Positions 31,001-41,974 of a stretch of 64,000 nt of DNA are shown one piece after another. The stretch covers positions 1-64,000 of the forward strand of contig RPFO01000229.1 of assembly GCA_009746045.1 (NCBI GenBank). Reading direction: 5' to 3'. A model generated the notes under the pieces. It did not search any database and was not told the DNA's origin. It worked only from the letters and a program-made list of their open reading frames with translations. Within the stretch, counting starts at the first letter, position 1, and every line of letters starts with the position of its first letter. The stretch is from Mesostigma viride. Taxonomy: Eukaryota; Streptophyta; Mesostigmatophyceae; Mesostigmatales; Mesostigmataceae. The position numbers and the translations under genes are program-made.

Positions 31001-31225
31001 CCTGGCCGGCACCTCCTGACGTGGGCTGGGCCTAGTGATGTTAGACGCCGCAAGGCCCGCACCTTCAAGGAACAGCTAGTAGAGGACATGGGGGGCCTCG
31101 GCCTCTCCGTGATTTGGAAGAAGATGATGGACAAGGCCAAGTGGGCCCAGGTCATAGAGGACAATGAGCCCCCCCCAGTGGGGAAGCGCCCGCGTGTGCA
31201 GTCCCGCGGGAGGCACGCCAGATAG
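28024..31225 (+). pseudogene. EN-RT LINE ORF2, near-intact copy with frameshifts
   Basis: Nearly identical to the open copy at 33.05-36.51 kb. The endonuclease domain (SFNVRTL, VQEHRR, DANATLP, ESDHRL) and most of the RT are in one frame to about 30204, where two extra bases (TTTAGGCAG for TTTACAG) shift the phase just before the conserved GVWQGCVLSPYLF motif. A three-base insertion lies near 30526 and a four-base insertion near 30965 shifts it again. YADD (30400) and the thumb are intact in the shifted frame. Recently active but broken copy. Confidence 0.85.
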
Positions 31226-31417
31226 CTCCCCCTCGGGCAGCGTGCGGCTGCCTAGATAGATGTTGTAGTTAGAATGCTGTTAGGTAGATGTAGTATGTAG
31301 CCAACATAGATAGATTAGACCGGTAGGAATGTTGCACCCATCCATCCATCCATCGGGGTTAATGCTCCGTGACTCCCCAACGGGAGCACGAGTCTAATTA
31401 ATTAATTAATTAATGCA
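31226..31417 (+). other. LINE 3' UTR with terminal stem-loop and TTAA tail
   Basis: GATAGATGTTGTAGTTAGAA, three ATCC repeats, then GCTCCGTGACTCCCC and GGGAGCACGAG, ending in (TTAA)n. The segments TGCTCC and GGAGCA can pair. The same end occurs at 36512-36695, 18062-18110, and inverted at 47350, 48600 and 52135. Confidence 0.75.
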
Positions 31418-31650
31418 GGACAAGACGCGGTGGAAGAAGATTGTCAAGGCGAACACGCCCGACCCTGTGGGCAAGCCACCTCCCCCCAAGCGGAGGAGGC
31501 GTTTTGATGAGTAGTGTAGTTAGGATTTTCTAGATAGCTTAGAGTTAGGATAGTTAATTCGATCACGCGGCTTCCTCCACCCCATCCGTCCATAATGGAA
31601 TATGTGCCATTTTCATGACCTCCCCACGGAGGCATGTTATAATTTAATTT
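31418..31650 (+). pseudogene. C-terminal tail and 3' UTR of a second LINE
   Basis: Encodes KTRWKKIVKANTPDPVGKPP then KRRRRFDE and TAG at 31512, analogous to the last residues of the EN-RT LINEs. The 3' UTR ends ACGGAGGCATGTTATAATTT, shared with 32418-32445. Only the 3' end is present, as in 5'-truncated LINE insertions. Confidence 0.6.
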
Positions 31651-31922
31651 AATTTAATTTAATTTAATTTAATTTAATTTAATTTAATTTAATTTAATTT
31701 AATTTAATTTAATTTAATTTAATTTAATTTAATTTAATTTAATTTAATTTAATTTAATTTAATTTAATTTAATTTAATTTAATTTAATTTAATTTAATTT
31801 AATTTAATTTAATTTAATTTAATTTAATTTAATTTAATTTAATTTAATTTAATTTAATTTAATTTAATTTAATTTAATTTAATTTAATTTAATTTAATTT
31901 AATTTAATTTAATTTAATTTAA
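31636..31922. repeat. (AATTT)n pentanucleotide microsatellite, ~285 bp
   Basis: Almost perfect AATTT repeats, about 57 units, directly after the ATGTTATAATTT end of a LINE 3' UTR. Probably the expanded retrotransposon tail. Confidence 0.95.
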
Positions 31923-31984
31923 TAACGCTGTGGGCTAATATCGTTTCAAGTGCTGTAATGCCTAAGCTATCCCATATTATCGAT

Positions 31985-32345
31985 GCCCCCATGTAGACAA
32001 CTCAGTAGCTTGAGTGCTCTATCCCGGGGAAGCCCGGGGGGGCTTCCACAGTTTCTTGTTGACATAAAGGTCCCCGCCCCGCCAGTACACTTGGGGCTTC
32101 TCGGTTGGTCTTGTGGCGGATGTAGCCGGGCCACTGATCGCGGCGTTGCTGCTGCTGGGCTGGCGTCAGGTCGTCGTCAAGCGACCAGGAGGTGTTCACC
32201 AGCTTCTTGCGGCGAGAGAGGAACATTGGGGCATGATGCAAACCCCCAAATTAATGTGGGCCAGCCCCCTCCCCCTAAAAGGAAGGGGCGCTTTGCTGAG
32301 TAGAGTAGTTACGGTTTTCTAGATTAGCTTAGAGTTAGCTTCGTT
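31985..32345. pseudogene. ORF1-like relic (minus) joined to a LINE 3' tail (plus)
   Basis: 31990-32235 on the minus strand encodes LDDDLTPAQQQQRRDQWPGY preceded by FLSRRKKLVNTSW, the ORF1 C-terminal block. From about 32245 the plus strand reads a LINE C-terminal end (VGQPPPPKRKGRFAE, stop near 32300) with matching 3' UTR. Head-to-head fusion of two LINE pieces. Confidence 0.55.
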
Positions 32346-32413
32346 CGGTTTCGCGGCTTCGGCGCTTCGCCCACCTCCATCCATCCAGCAAGGGAATACG
32401 TGCCACATGATAA

Positions 32414-32486
32414 CCCAACGGAGTCATGTTATAATTTATATAATAAAATTAATTTATTATATAAATTATAACATGACTCCGTTGGG
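32414..32486. repeat. 73-bp perfect palindrome (34-bp arms, 5-bp spacer)
   Basis: The arm starting CCCAACGGAGTCATGTTATA is exactly inverted around ATTAA. It is built from the LINE 3' end motif ACGGAG(T/G)CATGTTATAATTT. A similar shorter foldback (CCCAACGAAGTTATGTTA ... TCCGTTGGG) lies at 32650-32695. Confidence 0.95.
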
Positions 32487-32499
32487 AGACCCCCTTAAC

Positions 32500-32974
32500 T
32501 GGGCATAGCGCGATACATCATGAGGGTGCAGGTGCCTTGGTGCACCTCGAGCAAGTGTTGTTTACATCCCCACCCTTGCAGGAAGTAGCTTAGGATGTAT
32601 TATGATCGGCCATATGCCCCCTCTCAAGGGCTATGTGCTACATATACTCCCAACGAAGTTATGTTACAATTCAATTCAATTCAATTCCGTTGGGAGACGT
32701 ACATGTGGCACGTATTATAATTTATTTAACCCGTGTTTTTTTAATTAGAACGCGATACATCGCGTTGTAAGCTTTTTTTAGAACGCGTATGGCACCTAAG
32801 GAAAATTTTTTTTCATGGTCATGTATATACTTTCCTGAAAGCCCATAAATCAAAGGATTTTTTGAGCTACTCAGACCTACAAAATGCTTATTCATTAGAG
32901 AGATACACTGGTTTGAATATGTACAGGGGGGTCTGACCATGACCGCGATTTCTTGACCCTAGGTCACAAGTCAT
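32500..32974. repeat. Dispersed repeat F (inverted) and AT-rich spacer
   Basis: 32515-32620 is the reverse of repeat F at 15590-15700 (TGCACC, CCCACCCTTGCAGGAAGTAG). 32700-32974 is AT-rich with no supported gene. Confidence 0.6.
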
Positions 32975-35900
32975 GTGCTTATTCACAAATGGTTCATGAA
33001 AAAAATCTGGCTTCTTGCACGAGCTATGGGCAACATATGCAGGCTCTCAGGTCGCCAGGCACGCCACGGTCAACCTTCCCGCCAATTTACCAGCCTCACA
33101 CGCCTCCTAGCCCGCCTTGAGCGGGATGAGGCCCAGTCGACACGCCGGCGACCCCAGCCAGGACGGAGACGACGCATATCCGCCCTGAAAGAAAGCCTCC
33201 ATGCGTTGACAAGCATTAACCCCAATCGCCACCCTCCCCCTCCCCCCCCACCCCCACCCCCACCTCCAGCACTACCCTTCTCCACCCCCACCCCCACCCC
33301 CACCCCCCCGCTAATAGGGCAACGGCCCATTCTTGGCATTGCAAGTTTTAACGTGCGCACCCTCCCTGCAGATCCTTCTACGAGCGGCGGCACCCCAGCA
33401 CGCCAACGCGTCGACGAGCTGATCGCCCTGTGCGCCGACAACAAGATCGCTGTTCTTGGAGTCCAGGAGCACCGACGCACCGTTGACCCTCAGCACGCGG
33501 TCAACGGTCTGCTGGTCGACGACCTGCGGGCAGGCTGGCGGTTCCACTATGGTGGCGGCGACGCGCCGGGCCAAGGTGGTGTGGGCCTCTTGTGCTCGCC
33601 GGCAGCATCAGAGCAGCTCCAGTCCATCGTGCTGCGGTCCCCGCGTGTGCTAGTGGCCACTTTTTCAGCCACTGAGGGCCATTCACACCACACGCTAACC
33701 GTTATCGTGGGATATGCACCACATGCGGGTCGAGCTCAGGCGGAACGTGAGGCCTTCTTCGACGCCCTCAAGGAGGAGGAGGCCAACATCCCAGCTCGGC
33801 ACTTCCTGGTTATGCTGCTCGACGCCAACGCCACGCTGCCAGTTGGCACTGGGGGCGCTCAGTATTCCCCAACCAACACGACAGCCAACGGTAACACGCC
33901 TTTATTTGCGAATCTGCTGGCAGAATCTGCGCTGGTTGCATGCAATGCTTCTTTCGCACGCCCCGCTGAGCAGCTGGCCACCTTTTTTGGGCCGTCGGAT
34001 CGGGTGGTGTGCCTTGATTATGTCTGCGTACGGGCTCAGCGCCCCTCAGTTGTCGATGCTCGCGTCCTGCAAGATTCTGTCAGCACGGTGGAATCTGATC
34101 ATCGTCTCGTGCTCGCTCGCATCAGATTGCGGTTTCCTGGGGTGAAACCGTCGCGACAGCTGGCACCTCAGCCAGATCTGAAAGTGCTCCGGATTGTGCT
34201 GAAGGATGCCGACAAGATGTCAGCAGCAGAGCAGGCCGCTATGTCGCACAGGGATGATTTCCTGGCCGTATTCGACGCCGGGGGCAGCCGACAGCAGTTA
34301 CACGCCATTCCGCCGCCGGGGGATATTTCAGTGATCCTCCGTGGTGTCGCCGCCAAGTATCGCCTGGCTGCCCGCACCCTCCCCACCTTGCCTCCGCGTC
34401 GGCAGCTTGCTGTCCACCGTCACGCACCGACAGTGGTCGCCGCCAGGCAGATGCTCCGCCGCAACAGAGATCCGATCGCCAAACCTGGGCTGCAAGCAGC
34501 TCTGAGGGCCGCCTACGAGCAGGCTGAGAAGGCAGATGCTCAGCAGATGGTCAAGGACCTGCGCAGCTGCCAGCAGAAGCACGACGGCAAGGGGGCCTGG
34601 TTCTGGTACAAGCGCCTCGGGCACCCGGACGGCCTCGGCCGGCCCCACCGCCACGACGTCCCCGGCGCCCCAGCCAAGCGGCTTCGTACCTGGGCCACGG
34701 CCACGGCCGAGGTCGTGGGGACAGCTGCGCCGCCCCCACCCCTGCTCCCAGCCGCCGCCGCCCGCCCGGCCGCCCTGGCCGGCCCCGCTGGGCCCCCGGC
34801 CCCGCCTAGGTCAGCGGCGGACTACCTAGTCCCCCCGCTGGTCGGCCCACTTGGCGACCCGTCTGACATGCCTCCTTTCACCTCTCGCGAGGTCACGGAG
34901 GCGGTCCAGCGCCTGCGTTATGACGCAGCCACCGGCTCTGACGAGATTCCGGCCGCAGTTGTAAAACTTGCAGCCGAATTCGAGGACACAGGTGTTATGC
35001 TGCTCTTCCGGGACATCTGCAACCGCCTTCTGCTGTCGTCGCAACCACCTCCAGCGGCCTGGCAACACAGTTTTCGCACGATGCTGTACAAGAACAAGGG
35101 GTCGCCTGCCGACCCCGGCAACTACAGAGGGGTGTGCATTCAAAGTGCCCCCCTCAAGCTTCTTATGCGGCTCATCCTGAACCGCCTGCGCACGGCCCTG
35201 GACGGTCACCTCAGCGAGACTCAGCACGGCTTCCGTTCAGGTCGCAACACAGTACAGGCGCTCTTCGCTACTCGCCGACTGGTGGAGGAACTGCAACGCC
35301 TTCAGCCTGGTGAGTCCCCTTTGCACCTTGTGCTGGTGGACTTCATCAAAGCCTTCGATTCGGTTTTCTGGCCTGCGCTTTGGGACATCCTCGAGTTGTT
35401 CCGGATCCCCCGCCCCCTGATTGCTGTCATCCGCAACCTGTATGAAGGGTCCACCACTTCGGTGCGCACTTCTTACGGGACCACGCCCCCATGCCCTTTA
35501 CAGAAGGGTGTGTGGCAGGGCTGCGTGCTGTCGCCCTACCTGTTCATTATTGTTGTCGAATACGTAATGATTCAGGCGCGCAAGCGATTTGCCCGCATCG
35601 TGGGCAGGGAACCAGGAGTGCAGGTTGCTAACAAATTCTGGCATGGCGGTGCGGACACGGAGATTCGGCTAGCAGACATCATTTACGCAGACGACACCAC
35701 CCTCTTCGAGGACACTGAGCACGTGCAGACATGGCTTGACTGCCTGGCTCTCGAGGCCCGTGCAGTGGGGCTTGAGGTCAGCAAGAAGACAGAGGCCCTG
35801 GCGGTTGGGCTCACCAACTCACCGCCGCCCCTCTATCTCCTAGACGGCTCTCGAGTCCCGTATCGGGACCGCGTTAAGCTGCTGGGCAGCCTGCTCCCCA

Positions 35901-36511
35901 GCTGCGAGGTTGATGTGGACCATCGCATCTCCCTCGCCTGGCACGCTTTACGTCAGTACCGGGCCCTGTGGCGCAAGCCCCTGGGCAAGATCGAGAAACA
36001 GGACCTGTTCAAGGTCCTCGTCCTTCCTGTTCTCACGTATGGCGCCGAGACGTGGACCCTCACCGCCGACCTGGCCCGCAAGCTGGACGGCGCGGTCACC
36101 AGCATGCTGCGTTCCATTTTCAGAGTAGGATATGCTGCTCATGTCCGCAATGAGGACCTGTACCAGGGCATGCCCTATATCACCAGCACCATTAAGCAAC
36201 GCCGCCTGCAGCTTGTAGGGCACCTAGCTCGCACCAACCAGGTAGACACCTCACGTGGCCCCCCCGCAGGACTGCGACCAGCCCAGCCTGGCCGGCACCT
36301 CCTGACGTGGGCTGGGCCTAGTGATGTTAGACGCCGCAAGGCCCGCACCTTCAAGGAACAGCTAGTAGAGGACATGGGGGGCCTCGGCCTCTCCGTGATT
36401 TGGAAGAAGATGATGGACAAGGCCAAGTGGGCCCAGGTCATAGAGGACAATGAGCCCCCCCCAGTGGGGAAGCGCCCGCGTGTGCAGTCCCGCGGGAGGC
36501 ACGCCAGATAG
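32975..36511 (+). CDS. EN-RT LINE ORF2 polyprotein, open frame, 1178 codons
   Basis: LINE-shared sequence begins about 33050; codons before that come from flanking DNA, so the copy is 5'-truncated and lacks the promoter monomers. Order: basic N-terminus and polyproline (to ~115), APE-type endonuclease (SFNVRTL ~123, VQEHRR ~161, DANATLP ~282, ESDHRL ~371), a Pro/Ala-rich spacer, then reverse transcriptase with KNKGSPADPGNYRG (~707), FIKAFDSV (~789, motif A), GVWQGCVLSPYLF (~844), IYADDTT (~902, catalytic), VKLLGSL (thumb) and a C-terminal YGAETWTLT/GHLART region. Single EN-RT ORF, short 3' UTR and simple-repeat tail suggest an RTE-like clade; clade call is inference. No stops or frameshifts seen. 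Confidence 0.85.
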   Translation: MLIHKWFMKKIWLLARAMGNICRLSGRQARHGQPSRQFTSLTRLLARLERDEAQSTRRRPQPGRRRRISALKESLHALTSINPNRHPPPPPPPPPPPPALPFSTPTPTPTPPLIGQRPILGIASFNVRTLPADPSTSGGTPARQRVDELIALCADNKIAVLGVQEHRRTVDPQHAVNGLLVDDLRAGWRFHYGGGDAPGQGGVGLLCSPAASEQLQSIVLRSPRVLVATFSATEGHSHHTLTVIVGYAPHAGRAQAEREAFFDALKEEEANIPARHFLVMLLDANATLPVGTGGAQYSPTNTTANGNTPLFANLLAESALVACNASFARPAEQLATFFGPSDRVVCLDYVCVRAQRPSVVDARVLQDSVSTVESDHRLVLARIRLRFPGVKPSRQLAPQPDLKVLRIVLKDADKMSAAEQAAMSHRDDFLAVFDAGGSRQQLHAIPPPGDISVILRGVAAKYRLAARTLPTLPPRRQLAVHRHAPTVVAARQMLRRNRDPIAKPGLQAALRAAYEQAEKADAQQMVKDLRSCQQKHDGKGAWFWYKRLGHPDGLGRPHRHDVPGAPAKRLRTWATATAEVVGTAAPPPPLLPAAAARPAALAGPAGPPAPPRSAADYLVPPLVGPLGDPSDMPPFTSREVTEAVQRLRYDAATGSDEIPAAVVKLAAEFEDTGVMLLFRDICNRLLLSSQPPPAAWQHSFRTMLYKNKGSPADPGNYRGVCIQSAPLKLLMRLILNRLRTALDGHLSETQHGFRSGRNTVQALFATRRLVEELQRLQPGESPLHLVLVDFIKAFDSVFWPALWDILELFRIPRPLIAVIRNLYEGSTTSVRTSYGTTPPCPLQKGVWQGCVLSPYLFIIVVEYVMIQARKRFARIVGREPGVQVANKFWHGGADTEIRLADIIYADDTTLFEDTEHVQTWLDCLALEARAVGLEVSKKTEALAVGLTNSPPPLYLLDGSRVPYRDRVKLLGSLLPSCEVDVDHRISLAWHALRQYRALWRKPLGKIEKQDLFKVLVLPVLTYGAETWTLTADLARKLDGAVTSMLRSIFRVGYAAHVRNEDLYQGMPYITSTIKQRRLQLVGHLARTNQVDTSRGPPAGLRPAQPGRHLLTWAGPSDVRRRKARTFKEQLVEDMGGLGLSVIWKKMMDKAKWAQVIEDNEPPPVGKRPRVQSRGRHAR

Positions 36512-36741
36512 CTCCCCCTCGGGCAGCGTGCGGCTGCCTAGATAGATGTTGTAGTTAGAATGCTGTTAGGTAGATGTAGTATGTAGCCAATGTAGATAGA
36601 TTAGACCGGTAGGAATGTTTGCACCCATCCATCCATCCATCGGGGTTAATGCTCCGTGACTCCCCAACGGGAGCACGAGTCTAATTAATTAATTAATGCA
36701 GGCTCTGTGAAACAAAACTCAGGCCCATTGGGCCACTGGAG
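36512..36741 (+). other. LINE 3' UTR, stem-loop and TTAA tail of the open copy
   Basis: Matches 31226-31417 except for a few substitutions (for example AATGTAGATAG for AACATAGATAG). Ends in AGTCTAATTAATTAATTAAT near 36697. 36698-36741 has no feature. Confidence 0.75.
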
Positions 36742-37957
36742 CTATTTTTCATTAGCATCACAATTACAACGCAGTACAACGCAGTGGGAAACATGAGAGC
36801 CCTTGACAACATCGCTATGAATGCCATACTTGGTCACACGCGGAGCCCCCACAGGCTTGGGGGTGGTCTCCTTCATCACTACTTGCCATCTATCCTTGCG
36901 CACCATCTGCCTCCATATTACAGACAAACCAGGAGGTTGCCCGGGGGTGAGCCCGTCACGTCTAGTGTAGCACATGTCCATGCCGAGTCTATCACGAAAA
37001 GTCCACGGGTGGCGGCCCTGCCGCGCGCGGCCGGGGGCACGCCAGGTGAGGACATATCGCCCAGGCTGGGCGGGCTTGGTGCCAGCTAGTCTATCTGATG
37101 TATCTACCTGATCTGTGCGGGCCAGGTGCCCGGCTAGGCCCAGGCGCCTGTGCCTAATAATGTGGGAAACATAGGGCAAATCAGCGTACAAATCCTCATT
37201 ACTAATGTGCAAACCAAAGGGGATGTTAAGGGCCTTGCGCAGCATCTTGGTGACGGTGCCGTCGAGTCGTTGCTCAAGCTCCTGCATCAGTGTCCACGTC
37301 TCGGCGCCGTAGGTCAGGATCGTCAGAATGACGACCTTGAAGAGGTCACGCTTGACGATCCGGGGTACTGGCGGGGTTGCTCCACCAGCGGCGGTGGTCA
37401 TGGAGGTGCGCCCACGCCATGCCGATCCGTGTCGTCATGTCGTCCTCGCAGTCGGGAAGCCAGCTGCCGAGCAGCTTGAAGCGGCCTGAAGGAGGGTAGT
37501 TGACCTCGGCATCGTCTAAGAGGCGGAGTGTGGGTGGGGGCCCTGCCATGCCGAGGGCCAGGGCCTCCGTTTTGGGGCTGATTTCTAGACCAACCGCCCG
37601 AGCCTCGAGCGCCAGGCAGTCCAGCCAAAGTTGGGCAGACTCCGGCTTCTCGATGAGCGTGATGTCGTCGGCATAAATGAGGTCAGCTAGTAAATTCTGC
37701 TTGTTAGTCGGCCCCCCTTCCCCAAGCTCGTTCGTGATCGCTAGGCCAGGGGCACGGCCTGCAATGCTAGCAAAGCGAGCACGTGCCTGGCGCATAACAT
37801 AATCCACTACAATAATAAACAGGTACGGCGACAGGACGCAACCCTCCCAGACGCCGGTCTGCAGTGGGCATGGCGGGGTAATGCCGTGTAGTAGTGCGCA
37901 CCGAAGTGGTCGACCCCTCATACAGCGTGCGGATGACGGTAAGGTATAACTCACCAA
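36742..37957 (-). pseudogene. LINE RT fragment of a third subfamily
   Basis: Two overlapping minus-strand frames (37346-37957 and 36742-37401) encode GVWEGCVLSPYLFIIVVDYV, LIYADDITLI, the thumb FKLLGSWLPD and then LTYGAETWTL, RRLGLAGHLARTDQVDT. A frameshift near 37370-37400 splits them. The 5' part (endonuclease, motif A) is missing. A related 3' fragment is at 46385-46690. Confidence 0.8.
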
Positions 37958-39172
37958 ACATATCCCTTGCCAAACCCATTTGCTCGCAGAAAAAAGAATT
38001 TATTTCAAACAATGTGCGTGCATGGTGGGAACTTTGTAAAATAAATGCTTCAATGCCTGCAGATAGCCCTGAAAGTATACTAAGCTAGACTGCCACATCA
38101 GTCCCCAACAGCCAATCACCCTACGGATACAGTTCACACCAAACTTGACAAGACCTAAACAATCCTGGCCTAAGCTACAAGGGATTCAATAGGTAGCATG
38201 ATATAATCTACTTCTTCTGTTGCACAACACACAATCTAATACACAAAAGGATATCCTGAGGCCACACGTTTGTTCTCCTTCTGGATTGGCACGCCATGCA
38301 GATTTCAAACAGGGAAATCCTTAGGACTGCCATGTCAACATGGCATGCTGGCGAAAGGGGGGTGGGGGTGGGGGGAAGCGCCATTCTCTTGCGCATTCCA
38401 AGGCAACGATATCCCCCCAAATGATTGTGGGAAAAGTGCTCAGCCTGCCCCCTGTAATGGACGGCTAAAGATACGTCGGTGGCGCTCTGCAAACGACAAT
38501 TCCATCGACGCGTGCTTGCCGTACCATGATATCCATGAGACAACCAGCTATAACAGGTCAGGCCGTGTTTCCTACACGGATGCCAGCCACAACATGCAGG
38601 CGCGCAGCCGCCCGCATGGCAAAGAAACTGCGAGACAATGCAACCGCTTTGGCACCTCAGCCACAGCAGCTTCAAGTCAGGCCGTCCCACTGTCGTGCAG
38701 CAGTTGATTGCATGAGGCATCCAAGTGCCCAAGTGCCGACAAAATGGCGGCACCCAGTAAGTAGCACATGACAGACAGGAGACAGCCCGCAGTCTCTGGG
38801 TGCCGACACCCCTACAGCGCCGATGAGACTTTGTGGCTCATGCCATGGAAGCTTGATGGAGCTAACAGCAGCTCCCCTTATGGATACAATGCCGAGCTTT
38901 CACTTGGCCGATGCTGGACTCGTACAAAAAGAGCCCTGTAATGGATCTCTACCATTTCCACAAGCTTCCACTCCGAGCATCCTTAACACCCCTGATGCGG
39001 AAACGCTCACGGCCTGCTTGACCTTCTCCTTTGCATGCTGCGATTCCACTAGCTCTATTTGAGGGCAAGCGTCTCGTTACCTTCGTTCGAATGCCGCAAA
39101 CCTCCAACAGCATGCAGTTAAACCCGACAGCAGGCCATGAACATGCCAGGTAATGAGTGGCGCTCTATTGCC
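37958..39172. other. 3' flank of the MYB3R gene, no other gene supported
   Basis: A 181-codon minus-strand frame exists at 38208-38753 but has no recognisable domain and no coding-type pattern I can support. The region probably contains the MYB3R 3' UTR. Confidence 0.4.
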
Positions 39173-41974
39173 CTAGAGTGCAAACAGCTTTGAGTCACCA
39201 CCCTGAGGCACAAAGATGCCCTCGAGGCTCTTTGTAGCGCTGTCGCAAATGCCCTTGCCGCCAGGGATGCCCCCCGAGGGCTCCCCCCCCGCGCCCACAT
39301 CCCCCTCCCCCCCGCCTGCCTTCCGTCCACCACCCTTGAGCTCAAACGCTGACGGTGAATTGCATCCCGTGATGCGAACACCGAGCTTCTTTCCCCCGTC
39401 GCCCCCCTTTTGTGCCCCCTCACCCGCCCCCGCGTTCACCCCAGTCCCCGCCGCAACTGCCTCTAGCTTCGTTGCGAGGGGGGTCGCAAACACAGGGGGG
39501 GCGCTCGGGGCCTCCTTTGCCTTGACGCGGCGCCACCCGACCGACGACTCGCCCGCGCCGACATCTGGTGGCGGCGACTGGAACAAGGGCCGCACGAGCG
39601 ACGAGAGCGAGGGGAGCCTGTCATCGGTGAAACCATCCCCGCACACCTCCCCACTGGACCGCAATATCGCCGGCGTGAAGGGAGACATCTCCCAACCAAT
39701 ACCCCCCGTGCCCAGCCGGCGCGCCGCGCTCCCCCCGGGCGGCGACATGCACAGACCCGAGAACGCAACCGTCCCCGCGGCATCCCCGCCCGTGCCGGCA
39801 GCCAGGGACCCCCCGCTCTTGTTGTTTGCGGTCCCTGCGACCGAGGACGAGGTGTTGGTGGTCACCATGCCCAGCTTGATGCTGTTGTTGGTCACGCCAC
39901 TGCTGACACCCGCCGTGGTCGTGCCGGTCTTCGTTGTCTCCGTGGTTGCACCGGGGGCGCCCCCGGCCGAGCTGCCCCCTCCCGGGATGCTCATTAACGG
40001 TGTGATCGTGAGCGCCGTGGCAGACGATGACCCGCCGCCACCACCATCCTTGCTCCCTGACATGACGCCCCCCGTGGGGTCATCCAAGGCCGGCTTGCCA
40101 TTGTTGCCACCGCCACCTGTCACAGAACGGCTCTTGCAGGAGCTGTCGGAACCAGGCGGGGATGACCAGCGCCGCTTGCGGAATATCGAGGGCGTGGTCA
40201 GGAAGGACTGCGCGGAGAACCGCAGCTTTGATTGCGGGGAGAGCGGGCGGCCGCCGGCACCGTTGCCGCCCCCAGGGGACGTGGTGCCGATCATCGACAT
40301 GCCTGCGGTGCCCCTGGCAGGGACAGGCGTGCCCAGGATCATCTGGGACACGCCCAACGGGCTGAACGAGGATGACGTACCACCACCGAGGCGCGAACCG
40401 AGGCCAAGGGTCATTGATGGCGACGTGGCGCTGCCCATAGCAACGCCAAACTGGTTATCGCCGCGGTGATCCGACCAGCGATCCCCCGTCATGCCACCGG
40501 AGCCATCCCCCGAGCCACCCAATGGATCCGCCAGTTCGTTCAGGGCATCGAAGTTGCTCAGCCCCCCGGGTGTTCGCAGCGGTGTCCCCAGCCCCCCGTT
40601 GTTGTTGCTGTTGTCGACGCCCAGGGGGGTATACGCGGCAAACCCGCCTGTGCCGCTCCCGATACCGCCCACACGGCCTGACCCACGCGCACGCTCGCGC
40701 CCGATGAGGTGGCACGATGCCACGGGGGAGACTGGCTCCGTGGTGACGTTGCCAGTCGCCGCCGCCGCCTGAAGGAGGGCATTCCCGGAGGCCACTGGCT
40801 TATCCCCCGGCCCCGAATCAAGCCCCTTGCCGGCTCCTGCCGCAGGCGTGTCCTTCCTCCCGCCAACCTTCTTCCAAGTGTCGCCCGGCCCACGTGCGGG
40901 CTGACCGGCCACCCCTTTGAGCGTGTCCGTGTACTGGGTGGGCACGAACACCGACGACGCATTGCCAGCATTACTGGACTGGGAGTCAAAGCTTCCCGAG
41001 CTGCCACCCGGGCTGCCCTCCCCGCTGCCCTGCGCCCGCTGGCCATCACAGGGGCCATTGCCGTTGCCACGGTCTGTGGGCTCCTCCGCCTGGCCTGCGG
41101 TCGCGAGGCTCTCTCTGCGAGGGCGCGGGTGGCACGTACGCACGGGCTCGATCTTTCCGTCCCAGGGATCTTGCTGGGATGCCACCGTGAGGAGCCCTCG
41201 AAGGCGGGGCACGGGGGCCGCCACTTGGTCCACCCCACGCCGACCATCGCCACCGTCCCTGGCATCTCTGATATGACCAGGGCTGACAGGAATGGGCGGC
41301 AAGGGATGCCCGTGGTGCAGGTCGCGTGGCTCTTCGGCCTGGTCGCCACCGGACTGGCGCCGTTGGAGTTCGCGGATGGCCGCCTGCTGCTCGGTCGATA
41401 CGCTCATGCCCACACCCATGACCTCCAGCTTGCGCTTGAGGGTGCTATTCCAGTGGTTCTTGATGGAATTGTCGGTGCGGCCGGGCAGATGCTTGGCGAT
41501 CTCTGCCCACTTGTTCCCGTACGTGGCGTGCGCGCGGACGAGCGCCATATCCTCCTCGAACGTCCACGCGTCCCGCCGGATATCGGGATTAAGGTGGTTG
41601 TGCCACCGCTCCCTGCACTGCTTGCCAATACGGCCCGGCAGGCTCTGCGCGATCAGTGACCACTTCTTCGCGCCATGTTTCTCTACCAGCTGCAGAATCA
41701 ACGCATCCTCCTCTTTAGTCCACGGACCCTTGACAAGATCTGGGTTAAGAACTTTCTGCCACCGATGGAGGCACTGCACGTCGGTACGATCGGGAAAACA
41801 TTCCGCAATCTTTTTCCAATTCTTCCCCTTGTACAGTTCCACGGCTTGGCGCAGCTGTTCATCTTCCTCATCCGTCCAGCCGCCCTTAGACGAGCGGCGC
41901 GTGGGGCCACCTTTGCGCTCAGGCGGATCGTCGTGCCGCGATGGCTGGCTGCCGTGAGGTCCAGGGCTCGACAT
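39173..41974 (-). CDS. MYB3R: Three-repeat MYB transcription factor (MYB3R/c-Myb type), 933 residues
   Basis: Residues 31-180 contain three SANT/MYB repeats with all nine spaced tryptophans: W33/W53/W72, W85/W105/W124, W137/W156/W175. R2 and R3 read [20 protein letters not shown] and [13 protein letters not shown], close to plant MYB3R and animal c-Myb. R1R2R3 proteins in plants bind MSA elements and control G2/M genes. The rest is Gly/Ser/Pro-rich, with [10 protein letters not shown] near 595-605, like the conserved C-terminal SPSIL-K/R-R motif of plant MYB3R proteins, and [11 protein letters not shown]-like Pro segments. Start is the first in-frame ATG with a typical acidic/basic N-terminus. 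The frame is uninterrupted, so the gene has no introns, unusual for a plant-type MYB3R. Host nuclear gene. Confidence 0.9.
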   Translation of the reverse strand: MSSPGPHGSQPSRHDDPPERKGGPTRRSSKGGWTDEEDEQLRQAVELYKGKNWKKIAECFPDRTDVQCLHRWQKVLNPDLVKGPWTKEEDALILQLVEKHGAKKWSLIAQSLPGRIGKQCRERWHNHLNPDIRRDAWTFEEDMALVRAHATYGNKWAEIAKHLPGRTDNSIKNHWNSTLKRKLEVMGVGMSVSTEQQAAIRELQRRQSGGDQAEEPRDLHHGHPLPPIPVSPGHIRDARDGGDGRRGVDQVAAPVPRLRGLLTVASQQDPWDGKIEPVRTCHPRPRRESLATAGQAEEPTDRGNGNGPCDGQRAQGSGEGSPGGSSGSFDSQSSNAGNASSVFVPTQYTDTLKGVAGQPARGPGDTWKKVGGRKDTPAAGAGKGLDSGPGDKPVASGNALLQAAAATGNVTTEPVSPVASCHLIGRERARGSGRVGGIGSGTGGFAAYTPLGVDNSNNNGGLGTPLRTPGGLSNFDALNELADPLGGSGDGSGGMTGDRWSDHRGDNQFGVAMGSATSPSMTLGLGSRLGGGTSSSFSPLGVSQMILGTPVPARGTAGMSMIGTTSPGGGNGAGGRPLSPQSKLRFSAQSFLTTPSIFRKRRWSSPPGSDSSCKSRSVTGGGGNNGKPALDDPTGGVMSGSKDGGGGGSSSATALTITPLMSIPGGGSSAGGAPGATTETTKTGTTTAGVSSGVTNNSIKLGMVTTNTSSSVAGTANNKSGGSLAAGTGGDAAGTVAFSGLCMSPPGGSAARRLGTGGIGWEMSPFTPAILRSSGEVCGDGFTDDRLPSLSSLVRPLFQSPPPDVGAGESSVGWRRVKAKEAPSAPPVFATPLATKLEAVAAGTGVNAGAGEGAQKGGDGGKKLGVRITGCNSPSAFELKGGGRKAGGGEGDVGAGGEPSGGIPGGKGICDSATKSLEGIFVPQGGDSKLFAL

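Noticed and set aside
38208-38753. 181-codon minus-strand frame downstream of MYB3R
   Set aside because: No domain, promoter or splice support; more likely 3' UTR or intergenic.
39216-40469. 417-codon plus-strand frame opposite MYB3R
   Set aside because: It is a GC-rich shadow of the MYB3R coding sequence, Pro-rich and without a domain.
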